Assembly: GCA_002368175.1 (NCBI GenBank)
Contig: AP018172.1
Coordinates: 6,451,001 to 6,515,000, forward strand
DNA length: 64,000 nucleotides
Reading direction: 5' to 3'
Origin: Calothrix sp. NIES-2098
GTDB taxonomy: Bacteria; Cyanobacteriota; Cyanobacteriia; Cyanobacteriales; Nostocaceae
Under the pieces are notes generated by a model. It made no database searches, was not told the origin of the DNA, and saw nothing but the letters and a program-made list of their open reading frames with translations. Made by a program: the position numbers and the translations under genes. Shown one piece after another: positions 9,301 through 16,660 of the stretch. The number at the start of each line of letters is the position of its first letter. Position 1 is the first letter of the stretch.

Positions 9301-9963
9301 TGCTTGGCGAGAAATTTGTCTTAGAGGTTTGGAGATATTGCGCGACAACAAATAGCCAATTAAAGCTATCAAGATAAAAGATATCGGAATACCATAGGTA
9401 ATAGTAGCGAGAGTTTCCCCGGCTGCTATTTTTGCTTTCTTAGAACGTTGCTCTAATAATTGGCGTTCTTCTGTTTTCATCTCATCAGTTAGGTTGCGGA
9501 TTCTCTCCATGAGCTGCTTCCCCTGATTTAAAAGCACTATTTTCTGCGCTGCTTCAAAGCCTTGACTTTGTCGCACTTCAACCACTCTTTGCATTAGATT
9601 TACCCTTTCAACTACCAGCGGCTGCAACATATCAAGGCGACGTTGTTGATTGGGGTTATCGGTGGTGAGAGTACGCAGTTTTTGGAGAGGTTGATCTATG
9701 GATTTTATTGCTGTCTGATACGGCTCTAGATAAGGCGGCGCTCCTGTAATGAGATAACCGCGTTGTCCAGTTTCAGCTTTTAAAAGTCTGGAGCTGACTT
9801 CTTCAATCAGCGCCAGCACTTGGTATGTATGACTTTCCAAAGATGAAGTTGTAATCAAGGCATTAGCAGTGCGATAGGAGATGATACCAATCGCGCTTAA
9901 AATTGCTAGACCGAGAGCGAAACTAGCTCCGATTTTGCTTCCTATCTTCAAACGCTTTAACAT
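6367..9963 (-). CDS. CHASE3-HAMP-GAF hybrid histidine kinase with three receivers
   Basis: 1198 residues. Order: TM1 (about 8-30), CHASE3-like periplasmic helical domain (35-180), TM2 (188-208), HAMP (209-260), GAF (275-420), a Gln/Glu-rich coiled coil (425-530), then HisKA with FLANMSHELRTPLNSL (His about 544). The HATPase has DTGIGVP and GGTGLGLSISREL. Three receivers follow (phospho-Asp in LDICMPDMDG, LDLGLPDMTG and MDVMMPEMDG). It probably autophosphorylates and relays through or is modulated by its receivers. The coil contains many EE/QE/EQ pairs (EELQQSNEELQALNEEL), like the coil of CheB-CheR-kinase fusions. Stand-alone cheR-cheB lie 2.4 kb downstream on the same strand. The frame extends to a TTG at 9975, but ATG at 9963 is preferred. 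Confidence 0.93.
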   Translation of the reverse strand: MLKRLKIGSKIGASFALGLAILSAIGIISYRTANALITTSSLESHTYQVLALIEEVSSRLLKAETGQRGYLITGAPPYLEPYQTAIKSIDQPLQKLRTLTTDNPNQQRRLDMLQPLVVERVNLMQRVVEVRQSQGFEAAQKIVLLNQGKQLMERIRNLTDEMKTEERQLLEQRSKKAKIAAGETLATITYGIPISFILIALIGYLLSRNISKPLRQISRQAEKIADGDLSANLPHTLRQDEIGALTRSFNQMVVNLRENQQKNEAENWLKSNLAEFSNILQGRRNLANVTQLLLSRLAPLVGAQQGVFYVMDGREDRPVLKLLASYAYSERKNLANQFHLGEGLVGQCALEKQRILLTQVPNDYIRISSGLGEAPPLNIVVLPVLFENKVTSVIELASFQHFNELHLVFLEQVSEVIGIALNAINADMLTQQLLQQSQALTEELQTQQEELKHSNQLLQEQAQELEESQLLLKQQQEELQQSNEELQALNEELEEKAELLAVQKREVEAKNQQIEQARLALEQKAKQLTVTSKYKSEFLANMSHELRTPLNSLLILARLMSENPEGNLTDKQIEYSQTIYAAGTDLLELINEILDLAKIESGTFIVENKQVNFGDLQSHFRATFREVALEKGLSFNIEIDPKLPQSFNTDLKRLQQILNNLLGNAFKFTEQGGVTLQISMASADTVAFAVKDTGIGVPTDKQQLIFEAFQQADGTTSRKYGGTGLGLSISRELAHLLGGRIELVSQPGQGSTFTLYLPLHKVWTTAETQPENIPDRKSKEDQKKVSSLAIAPSLQTEIPDDRNHIQSGDRVLLAIEDDVKFARILLEMGQAQGFKVVVALHGKQGLALAQQFKPDAITLDICMPDMDGWMVLDRLKHDLETRHIPVHIFSVDDRQQRGLELGAIAYLQKPVSKEQLTEALSDIKGFVERKVRNLLVIEDDPLQARSIIELIGNGDVHSTAANSAAAALATLQSQQIDCIVLDLGLPDMTGLELIEQIKKQPNLRKIPIIVYTGKQLSRQEETQLRRLAETIIIKDVRSPERLLDETALFLHRIQANLPQPKRQILEQLRSSDSILAHKKILIIDDDVRNIFAITSLLEGYQMQVLFAENGRDGIEILQANPDINAVLMDVMMPEMDGYETTHAIRQHQQFRSLPIIALTAKAMQGDREKCIEAGASDYITKPVDTEQLLSLLRVWLYR

Positions 9964-10291
9964 TTCTAATGTCAATTTCGACTATATTGGTTTTTAAATA
10001 TTACTTTTTCTGCCTTGTTTTAATCACAAAGATATTACATAATTGGTAACACTACATTTTTTAACAGTTTTTATATTATTTTAACAGAAAGTAATACAAA
10101 TGCGATCGCTGCGATCGTTAACTAAAAAAAATAAGTTTATAAAAAATAATATTTAATCTGTAGATTTAAGAAATTAATTCTCTAGAATTAAGCTATTAAC
10201 CTCTGCATTTAAACTTTCGATAGATAATGAAATAGAAATCTTACACTATAAATTTAAATAGAAATGATATTTATGAAAAACGGTGATTGCA
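9964..10291. other. Divergent intergenic region
   Basis: AT-rich gap between the hybrid kinase (minus) and a small protein (plus). It contains HIP1-type sites around 10103-10120 (GCGATCGCTGCGATCG). No further gene seen. Confidence 0.4.
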
Positions 10292-10507
10292 ATGAGTGCC
10301 AAAACTTTGACAATACCTAAATTTTCTCAAGGACAAACCGTAGAATTTATTGGCGGAGAAGGAATGATAGTTAAATGCAGCCCTAATTCTCAAACTTGGG
10401 CTTATCTTGTAGAAATGCAAATGGGAGAAGAACCAGAAATGGGTAGAATTGGTTATGAAACTACGATTATGTTATTTGAGACAGATATTGCATTGTCAGT
10501 AAACTAG
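10292..10507 (+). CDS. Small conserved-looking protein of unknown function
   Basis: 71 residues starting MSAKTLTIPKFSQGQTVEF. It is predicted to be a small beta-rich cytoplasmic protein (QTVEFIGGEGMIVKC, TWAYLVEMQMGEEPEMGRIG) with no membrane segment or signal peptide. The SH3-like feel (a short barrel with repeated Val/Gly turns) is reminiscent of small cyanobacterial regulators such as PetP but is not diagnostic. ATG at 10292 is used; an upstream ATG at 10283 would add three residues. Function not recognised. Confidence 0.6.
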   Translation: MSAKTLTIPKFSQGQTVEFIGGEGMIVKCSPNSQTWAYLVEMQMGEEPEMGRIGYETTIMLFETDIALSVN

Positions 10508-10700
10508 TAGTGCGACAAGCTAGTCAAAAGTCAAAAGAATTATATCTCAGGCTTTTGCATCGCTGAATTTCAATGCGCTCTTGCCGAAATCTAAATCTAT
10601 AATATATCAAGTGTATCCCCACAAATCAATTTCTATATAAGGAGCTTTTTGTTGGTAAATTTAGCAGCTAGTTTCAATCTTTTTAATAAAAATATTTATC

Positions 10701-10728
10701 AGCAGTCTAGCTAGAGACTGCTTTTTTT
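10701..10728 (+). terminator. Rho-independent terminator
   Basis: AGCAGTCT (10701-10708) / AGACTGCT (10715-10722) with a 6-nt loop, followed by TTTTTT. It lies 190 bp after the small gene ending at 10507 and just before the convergent gene ending at 10745. It may serve the small gene or an unannotated short transcript in 10508-10700. Confidence 0.8.
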
Positions 10729-10744
10729 ATGCTGGATAAAATCA

Positions 10745-11428
10745 TCAAACTTTATGAACAGCGTAACTACTAAGTGGATAATAAATCTGGAAGTCTTCAA
10801 CTCCATTAGCTTGCAAAATAGTTTTTGCAGCTGCAATTTGAATATCGGTACCACCTAGCACTAATAGATAACCATCCAAATGCAAAAAACTTTTATAATT
10901 CCTGGCAATATTTTCTGGGATTTTTAAGATTATCCAGTCATCTTTACTAAATACCTTGACCTCCCTAATGATTTCATTCATGAGTATTCTTTCTGCTACC
11001 AAAGAAATTTGATTCATGGGATAGCCGGCTACTTTTAACTCCAAAATAGCTCGTTCTATATTTTGTTGATTAAAAAACAAACAAACTGCATTTTTATAGC
11101 GACCTGTAGACAGTGATGACGCTGAAGAAACTGACCAGCGTTGAATGCTTCCTTGGCTGAGAATTTTTTCAGCTAGGTTGATTTCTTCTGGAGTAGCTTT
11201 TACTATTACTAAGTAGTTACCTTGGGAAACTAAATCAGTCAAAACATTGATATCTTCTTCAGAAATTCCCAAACTTGATAGTAAACTACTTAGACGACTA
11301 GTGACGGCACAAACTACAGATACTTTAATCATGGGTAAGTTAGCAGCTATTAATTGAAAAACTGCTAATTCTACATCTGAAAATTTGGCAAAAACGCCTA
11401 CTGCTATTTGCTGTGTTGCTAATGTCAT
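10745..11428 (-). CDS. Duplicated YflT/GSP17M-like stress protein
   Basis: 227 residues made of two similar halves. The first opens AVGVFAKFSDVELAVFQLIA and the second, near residue 112, opens AVCLFFNQQNIERAILELKV. Each is followed by a short hydrophobic strand (IKVSVV / NQISLVAER). This layout matches the small alpha/beta YflT-type general-stress domain, here in tandem. No catalytic residues or membrane segments are apparent. It sits among signalling genes and a CsbD-type stress gene, consistent with a stress role (inference). The assignment is by pattern only. Confidence 0.6.
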   Translation of the reverse strand: MTLATQQIAVGVFAKFSDVELAVFQLIAANLPMIKVSVVCAVTSRLSSLLSSLGISEEDINVLTDLVSQGNYLVIVKATPEEINLAEKILSQGSIQRWSVSSASSLSTGRYKNAVCLFFNQQNIERAILELKVAGYPMNQISLVAERILMNEIIREVKVFSKDDWIILKIPENIARNYKSFLHLDGYLLVLGGTDIQIAAAKTILQANGVEDFQIYYPLSSYAVHKV

Positions 11429-11733
11429 TTTTTTATTCTTGCGATCGCTAGCTAGATAAATTATCAGTTCTGCCGTCTGTATGCCGCCTATCTAGGGGTT
11501 CAAAACCCTTTATCTGGAGAAGGAACTGCGCATCTATCTGCTTCTATCTGAAGATTTTGGTTGTGAATCTTAGAGATTAATTGAACTATTAATAAACTAT
11601 GTATTACGAATAAAAAGAATCTCATTAACTCTATTCTCAAGATAGAATCTTTTTCCAAAATAAACCGTTAATCTATAAACATTGGATGGCTCAAGCAGCC
11701 TTAAGTAAATATACAAAATCACAGGAGCGTATT
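11429..11733. other. Divergent intergenic region upstream of csbD-like gene
   Basis: Holds the promoters of the YflT-like gene (minus) and the CsbD-like gene (plus). A small palindrome, GGGGTTCAAAACCCTT, at 11496-11511 resembles a tRNA T-arm, but no tRNA surrounds it. The stretch before 11660 has a weak hairpin followed by CTTTTT. Confidence 0.4.
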
Positions 11734-11916
11734 ATGAGTCTAGAAAATAGAGCTAAAGCTGTTGCTAAAAATATCGAAGGTAAAGTGCAAGAAGCAATCG
11801 GTGAAGTTACTGGCAACCCTAACGATAAAGCAGAAGGACAAGCAAAGCAAGCAGAATCTCAGGTTCGCCATACAGCCGAAAACCTCAAAGATGAAGTTAA
11901 GAAGGCTTTAGACTAA
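11734..11916 (+). CDS. CsbD-family stress protein
   Basis: 60 residues, highly charged and alanine-rich: MSLENRAKAVAKNIEGKVQE, then AIGEVTGNPNDKAEGQAKQA. The IEGKxQEAxGxxTGNxxxKAxG core is the CsbD signature, and the length is right for the family. CsbD proteins are general-stress proteins of unknown biochemical activity. ATG at 11734 is chosen because AGGAG lies 6 nt upstream; a longer frame from 11686 would add 16 non-family residues. Confidence 0.9.
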   Translation: MSLENRAKAVAKNIEGKVQEAIGEVTGNPNDKAEGQAKQAESQVRHTAENLKDEVKKALD

Positions 11917-11932
11917 TAACAGCCATTTTAGA

Positions 11933-11967
11933 AAGAAGGGATAATAAACATAATTTTATCCCTTCTT
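11933..11967 (+). terminator. Hairpin after the CsbD-like gene
   Basis: Twelve-base-pair perfect inverted repeat AAGAAGGGATAA (11933-11944) / TTATCCCTTCTT (11956-11967) with an 11-nt loop, 16 bp past the stop. No long T-run follows, so termination is likely but not textbook. Confidence 0.6.
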
Positions 11968-12036
11968 GTTAGAAATAATCATAGTCTTAATAATAAGACT
12001 TCTAGCTATGATTTCTTAGTAAATTCAGGTTTAAAA

Positions 12037-12249
12037 ATGATGATGAATATTGTCTTTAGTTACCTTTTGACGCAAGCACCTGTAGCAGCAGAAAGCAGTG
12101 CTAGCTACTCTATTGCTTTAACAACTGTTTTAATTGTCGGTTTTGTTGCAGCTGCAATTATTGGATCTATTGCTTGGTACAATTCTAAACGTCCTGTAGG
12201 TTGGGAAGATAAAGAACGTCCTGATTTCGTTCCCGATGTTGATAAGTAA
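12037..12249 (+). CDS. Single-helix small membrane protein, possibly Psb35-related
   Basis: 70 residues. One membrane helix spans roughly 25-47 (ALTTVLIVGFVAAAIIGSIA), followed by a conserved-looking polar tail, WYNSKRPVGWEDKERPDFVP. Small one-helix cyanobacterial proteins with this type of WYNSKRPxGWExKERP tail are widespread. From memory the layout resembles Psb35 (Ssl2148), a factor associated with CP47 and Hlips, but I cannot confirm this. CAGGT lies 7 nt before the first of three in-frame ATGs. Terminator follows at 12290. Confidence 0.65.
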   Translation: MMMNIVFSYLLTQAPVAAESSASYSIALTTVLIVGFVAAAIIGSIAWYNSKRPVGWEDKERPDFVPDVDK

Positions 12250-12289
12250 TTGAATTAAGTGTCTCCTTGTTTGCCATAGTGTCTATAGT

Positions 12290-12330
12290 GTTCGCTACCT
12301 GTCATAGCGGACGCTATTTTATTTTTATTT
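12290..12330 (+). terminator. Terminator between convergent genes
   Basis: GTTCGCTA (12290-12297) / TAGCGGAC (12305-12312), 7-nt loop, followed by GCTATTTTATTTTTATTT. It ends the small membrane-protein gene and overlaps the 3' end of the convergent kinase gene (stop at 12325). Confidence 0.7.
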
Positions 12331-13428
12331 AGGTAAACTGATAGTAAATGTACTCCCATGTCCCGGTTCAGACTCTACATTAATTGCACCTTGATGTGAT
12401 TCAATAATGCAACGAGATAAATAAAGTCCTAAACCACTACCCGAACCTGTGTGTTTACCCGGACGAAATCTTTCAAATAAAAATGCTTGGTCTTGTTGAG
12501 AAATTCCCGGGCCTGTGTCTTGAATTTTAATGAGTACGTTATTAGCATCTAAAGATAAGCTGACATCTATATATCCTGTTGCTGTGAATTTAATTGCATT
12601 GCCGATAATATTTGTTAAAACTCGTCGCAATTCTATGCGATCGCCCATTACCATATTTGCTGATTCTGGCTCTAAATCTAGCTTTTCGCCGAGTTCTACC
12701 TTTAAATCTAAGTTTTTTTCTTCTGCTAGCGGCTTCAATTCTTGGGTCACTTCCCGAACTAATTCTCGAATATCAAAGGGAAAGAATTTTAAATGTTTGG
12801 AACCAGCTTCATGTCTATAAACTTCTAATAAAGTATTCACCATTTCCAGCAAATCTTGATTGCTACCAATCATAGTATTAATAATTTGGGCAAATTCTGG
12901 CGTAACCGAGCAAAACATCCCTTCTCGCATTAACTTTAATACTCTATTTGCAGCTGCTAATGGTGTTCGTAAATCGTGAGTAAACCGCGAAACGAAATCT
13001 TCTCGTAAACTAGCCATATGGTCGCGTTCATCTATAGTATGCTTTAAACGTAAAAGCGAACGAACCCTTGCATTTAACTCATCTGGATCGAATGGCTTGC
13101 GAATAAAATCATCAGCACCTGCATCAAGTCCTTCAACAACACTAGAGTAAATATGCGCAGTAATTAATAAAATAGGAATGTATGGTAAGTTTTGATTTTG
13201 GCGAATGCGACGAGTGAATTCATAGCCATCTAATTCAGGCATCATAATATCAAGCAGTACTATGTCTGGCGGCGACTGCTCAACTATAGCCAAAGCACTT
13301 TTACTATCTTGCGCTAAAATAATTTCGTAGTTATCTTCTTGTAAAACTGTTTCTAACAGTATTAAATTGTCATACACATCATCAACTACTAAGATGCGAT
13401 CTTGTTTGACAGAATTATTTAGTGACAT
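12325..13428 (-). CDS. Receiver-histidine kinase (REC-HisKA-HATPase)
   Basis: 367 residues. N-terminal receiver (ILVVDDVYDNLILLETVL, phospho-Asp in VLLDIMMPELDG, Lys in FIRKPFDP), a short coil, HisKA with FVSRFTHDLRTPLAAANRVL, and HATPase with IQDTGPGI and GSGSGLGLYLSRCII. There is no membrane segment, so it is cytoplasmic. The REC-first order suits a kinase controlled by an upstream phosphodonor. It is divergent from the NarL-type regulator at 13729 with 300 bp between, making that regulator a plausible partner (inference). Confidence 0.93.
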   Translation of the reverse strand: MSLNNSVKQDRILVVDDVYDNLILLETVLQEDNYEIILAQDSKSALAIVEQSPPDIVLLDIMMPELDGYEFTRRIRQNQNLPYIPILLITAHIYSSVVEGLDAGADDFIRKPFDPDELNARVRSLLRLKHTIDERDHMASLREDFVSRFTHDLRTPLAAANRVLKLMREGMFCSVTPEFAQIINTMIGSNQDLLEMVNTLLEVYRHEAGSKHLKFFPFDIRELVREVTQELKPLAEEKNLDLKVELGEKLDLEPESANMVMGDRIELRRVLTNIIGNAIKFTATGYIDVSLSLDANNVLIKIQDTGPGISQQDQAFLFERFRPGKHTGSGSGLGLYLSRCIIESHQGAINVESEPGHGSTFTISLPK

Positions 13429-13728
13429 GGCTAATTAAAAAAATAACTGTTTAAGTGTGCTAACTTCAATTCACAATTCTCTGAATTTTGATTTTATTCG
13501 GCTATGTTCTGCAATTCTTACTATCAACATAAAATCTATCAATGGATAGATGCAAAAAAAATTTTAGTAAAGTTGCAGATTTTTGTCTTTTGATGCATAT
13601 TTTACGACTTTAGTTAGATGTATTTTTGAGAAAATTAATATCATCTCCTTTTTGGTATAAACTTCAAAGTAAGATAGCAAAGTCATTTTATTCTGTAATT
13701 TAGATAATCCTGGTTAGAGGTAACAGCC
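13429..13728. other. Divergent intergenic region
   Basis: 300-bp AT-rich region between the REC-kinase (minus) and the NarL-type regulator (plus). It should contain both promoters; no conserved operator was recognised. Confidence 0.4.
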
Positions 13729-14442
13729 ATGAGTGAGATTAAGGTCGTTGTGATTGAAGACCACAACCTTACCAGAATAGGCTTACGGGCTGCTTTACAA
13801 GCTGAGGCAGACCTTAAAATTATTGGTGAGGCTGCTAACGCAACGGATGGATTGGAACTGCTGTTGCAGCTAAAGCCAGATGTTGCCACCATTGACATCG
13901 GTTTACCAGATATGGATGGCATTGAGTTAACTCGCAGGTATCGGCAATACCAACAAGAGAATCCAGATTTAACAACAAAACTTTTGATTCTCACCATGCA
14001 AAACAGCGAGGAAGCTGTATTAGCTGCATTTGGGGCGGGTGCAGATTCTTACTGCATGAAGGATATTGAGAGCGATCGCTTAGTAGATGCAGTCAAAACA
14101 ACTTATACTGGTAGTCCCTGGATTGACCCAGCAATCGCAGATGTGGTACTCAAGCAAGTACGCCAAGACAACGTTACCTCAGGAACTAGTGGCAAAAGGG
14201 TAATGATTGATGGGCTGGACTCAGAACTGGAGAAAACTATCGAGACTTGTCCCTTAACTCAACGCGAAACCGAAGTGTTGGAGTTAATTGTAGCTGGATG
14301 TGATAACGCAGAAATTGCTAACAAACTTTATTTAACTGTCGGTACTGTAAAAACTCACGTTCGGGGTATTTTGAGCAAACTCTGTGTTGCAGATCGAACC
14401 CAAGCGGCTGTTAGGGCTTTGCGTGCTGGTTTGGTGCATTAG
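13729..14442 (+). CDS. NarL/FixJ-family response regulator (paralogue of 971-1687)
   Basis: 237 residues. Receiver with VIEDHNLTRIGLRAAL, D56 in IDIGLPDMDG and Lys in YCMKDIE. LuxR-type HTH near 175-237 (LTQRETEVLELIVAGCDNAE, TVGTVKTHVRGILSKL). It is clearly paralogous to the regulator at 971 along its full length, including the shared ALRAGLV terminus. The start is supported by family alignment. Divergent REC-kinase upstream; a bidirectional terminator lies downstream at 14511. Confidence 0.93.
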   Translation: MSEIKVVVIEDHNLTRIGLRAALQAEADLKIIGEAANATDGLELLLQLKPDVATIDIGLPDMDGIELTRRYRQYQQENPDLTTKLLILTMQNSEEAVLAAFGAGADSYCMKDIESDRLVDAVKTTYTGSPWIDPAIADVVLKQVRQDNVTSGTSGKRVMIDGLDSELEKTIETCPLTQRETEVLELIVAGCDNAEIANKLYLTVGTVKTHVRGILSKLCVADRTQAAVRALRAGLVH

Positions 14443-14510
14443 AGAGCAAAATTCAGTCACAATTGAGGCGATCGCTAACTTGCAAAACACCTTATACGCA
14501 TAATTAGTAT

Positions 14511-14546
14511 GACACGGAGAGTAGCCTGAAATCTCTTCTCCATGTC
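14511..14546. terminator. Bidirectional terminator between convergent genes
   Basis: GACACGGAGA (14511-14520) pairs with TCTCCATGTC (14537-14546), 9 of 10 pairs, 16-nt loop. It lies between the regulator ending at 14442 (plus) and the cupin gene ending at 14587 (minus). Confidence 0.6.
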
Positions 14547-14586
14547 TAATGTTAACTTCATTAGTTTAGATGCCCCTGTAGGTGGC

Positions 14587-14991
14587 TTAGATTTCGTTGG
14601 CTGACTTAACCAAATTTAAATCGTAAGGACGCTCAATATCATCTTCACCTAAATACTCACCATTTTGAATTTCCAAAATCACCAGTGGAATCGAACCGGG
14701 ATTTTCTACTTTATGTAGAGTTGCGGCTGGAACGTATGTTGACTCGTTGCGATTCAATAATATTTCCTTGTCACCACAAGTTACTTTGGCAACACCAGAG
14801 ACTACAACCCAATGTTCGTTGCGATGATAATGGATTTGGGGTTTGATGCCGTGCCGAGGCTTGATTTCTACACGGCTAATTCTATAGTTTTCACCCTCTT
14901 CTACAACCTCTACATTTCCCCAGTATCTTGTACCAGAATGAGAAGAAGATGGAGCAGTATTTGATTGCTCATTATTTTCTTGCTGTGACAT
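14587..14991 (-). CDS. Cupin-domain protein, mannose-6-phosphate isomerase type II-like
   Basis: 134 residues. After about 20 polar residues comes a single cupin: RYWGNVEVVEEGENYRISRV, metal-binding QIHYHRNEHWVVVSG, and second motif YVPAATLHKVENPG. This matches the C-terminal isomerase domain of bifunctional ManC-type proteins but without the nucleotidyltransferase domain. It probably interconverts mannose-6-P and fructose-6-P or binds sugar phosphate. Such stand-alone cupins are common in cyanobacteria. It is not adjacent to the polysaccharide cluster at 54.8 kb. Confidence 0.85.
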   Translation of the reverse strand: MSQQENNEQSNTAPSSSHSGTRYWGNVEVVEEGENYRISRVEIKPRHGIKPQIHYHRNEHWVVVSGVAKVTCGDKEILLNRNESTYVPAATLHKVENPGSIPLVILEIQNGEYLGEDDIERPYDLNLVKSANEI

Positions 14992-15094
14992 AAATAATTT
15001 CTCAACCTGCTATGACTATTGTTTTGTCAATAATCTAGCGTAAAACGGTTAAGCTGAGGATAAATGAGACGGCAGAAGTACTTTAGCTTTGACT

Positions 15095-15135
15095 AGACAG
15101 CAGAATTATATTTTTAAGCCTTCTGCTATCTGTCT
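15095..15135 (-). terminator. Imperfect hairpin downstream of the sorbosone-dehydrogenase-like gene
   Basis: AGACAGCAGAA (15095-15105) pairs with TTCTGCT...GTCT (15121-15135) around a 4-nt insertion. On the minus strand it begins about 17 bp after the stop of the gene ending at 15152. There is no terminal T-run. Confidence 0.4.
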
Positions 15136-15151
15136 TTCTCTCCCTTAATTT

Positions 15152-16495
15152 TTAACTTCCTGCGTACTGAATGCGATAAATGCGATTATTGGCTTCTTCT
15201 GTCACCAACAAACTGCCATCAGGTAATGTCAGTAAACCTACAGGTCGCCCCCAAGTAGTTGGTGTAGATGGATTGAGCAAAAATCCTGTGAGAAAGTCTT
15301 CATAGTAACCTTGCGGTCGTCCCTTAGTATCAAAAGAGACAAATACAACTTTGTAACCCGTACCGCGATCGCGATTCCAAGAACCACGAAAAGCGACAAA
15401 AGCTCCGTTACGATATTTTTCTGGGAAAGTCTTACCATCATAAAATTGCAAACCCAAGGCGGCTGAGTGCGCTTGAAACAGCACATCTGGGGTACGAGTA
15501 CGGGCTGCTAAATCGGGTCTTCTACTTCTATTATTTGTTTTCTGACGTGGGTCAAGATTATTCGGTGCGAGGTAAGCATAAGGCCAGCCGTAGAATTCTC
15601 CCTTTTGGAGCCGTGTCAGGTAATCTGGTACTAAGTCATCGCCGATACCATCGCGTTCGTTAACCGTAGTGTATAGTTCCTTCGTAACTGGATGGAAGTC
15701 CAAACCCACGGGATTACGCAAGCCATCAGCAAAAGTCTGTTTTTGGGAACCATCCAAATTCATTTGCTGTACCGAAGCCCGTGGTAAGGATTCTTGCTGT
15801 ACGTTAGTTTCCGAACCAACAGAAACATAGAGTTTGTTACCATCAGGCGAAACTACAACATTACGAGTCCAGTGCTGGTTATAGCCACCTCCAGGAAGAT
15901 CGGCAATTTTTTTGCCCGTACCAGTGAGTTGCTGTTGACCTTTCGTGTAGGGAAACTGTAGCACTGCATCGGTATTACCTAAAAAGAAGGAATTACCACT
16001 AAAAGCCATACCAAAAGGAATATTTAGACCATTTTTGGCACTTGCAAACGTCTGGCGTACATCAGCCACCCCATCTCCATTGCTGTCGCGCAACAGCCGA
16101 ATGCGATTTTGTCTAGTTTCTGTCACCAGCACATCACCATTAGGAGTTAAAGCCAGCCAACGAGGTGCTTCTAAACCGTCAGCAAAGACATTAACTTTAA
16201 ATCCTGGCGGTACGCGCAGCACTGGCTTTTGCGGAATTGGTACAACCTCTGGACTTTTAGAAGCACTTTCTGTAGCGAAAGGTGCTGGTAGATCGCTCAG
16301 GTTAATACGGATGGGTGTGGGTGAAAGCGGTTCAGTGGGAATGACATTGTTCTGCTGTGTCGAATTCTCTGCCAACTCAACTGAAGATGCTGATGGTTGC
16401 GGCGTGGCATTATCTAAGGAGGCGCGAGTCTGATTACAGGCTGTTAGTGTAGTAAACAACAAAAGTAGTGACAATAAACGCGCAGATAATTTCAT
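15152..16495 (-). CDS. Lipoprotein, PQQ/sorbosone-dehydrogenase-like beta-propeller
   Basis: 447 residues from ATG at 16495. Lipoprotein signal MKLSARLLSLLLLFTTLTAC with lipobox LTAC, a Pro/Ser/Thr-rich linker (about 25-90), then a beta-propeller: FKVNVFADGLEAPRWLALTP, VRLLRDSNGDGVAD-like repeats, GMAFSGNSFF, YNQHWTRNVVVSPDGNKLYV, and NPVGLDFHPVTKELYTTVNE. This is the L-sorbosone/glucose dehydrogenase-like propeller (GSDH type), probably membrane-anchored facing the periplasm. The substrate and PQQ dependence are not established for cyanobacterial members. The longer frame to 16612 would place 39 non-signal residues before the lipobox, so the internal start is preferred; GGAAG lies upstream. 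Confidence 0.85.
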   Translation of the reverse strand: MKLSARLLSLLLLFTTLTACNQTRASLDNATPQPSASSVELAENSTQQNNVIPTEPLSPTPIRINLSDLPAPFATESASKSPEVVPIPQKPVLRVPPGFKVNVFADGLEAPRWLALTPNGDVLVTETRQNRIRLLRDSNGDGVADVRQTFASAKNGLNIPFGMAFSGNSFFLGNTDAVLQFPYTKGQQQLTGTGKKIADLPGGGYNQHWTRNVVVSPDGNKLYVSVGSETNVQQESLPRASVQQMNLDGSQKQTFADGLRNPVGLDFHPVTKELYTTVNERDGIGDDLVPDYLTRLQKGEFYGWPYAYLAPNNLDPRQKTNNRSRRPDLAARTRTPDVLFQAHSAALGLQFYDGKTFPEKYRNGAFVAFRGSWNRDRGTGYKVVFVSFDTKGRPQGYYEDFLTGFLLNPSTPTTWGRPVGLLTLPDGSLLVTEEANNRIYRIQYAGS

Positions 16496-16660
16496 AACTA
16501 GAAGCTTCCGAGAGTGGCAACAGAAAAACAGCTTGGTATTCATTTTTGAGTGTACCGAAAGCGCCGTCATTGCCCATCCCTCTGAAGAGTGGAGATTGGG
16601 ATTAGGAAGCAAGGGGAAATTAAATGCTTTGCTTTTGACTCTGGACTATATAACAAATGA

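Noticed and set aside
11496..11511. GGGGTTCAAAACCCTT resembling a tRNA T-arm
   Set aside because: No acceptor, D or anticodon stems fit around it; it is only a short palindrome.
14587..14991. Cupin gene as part of the polysaccharide cluster (mannose supply)
   Set aside because: It lies 40 kb away with its own terminators; no positional link.
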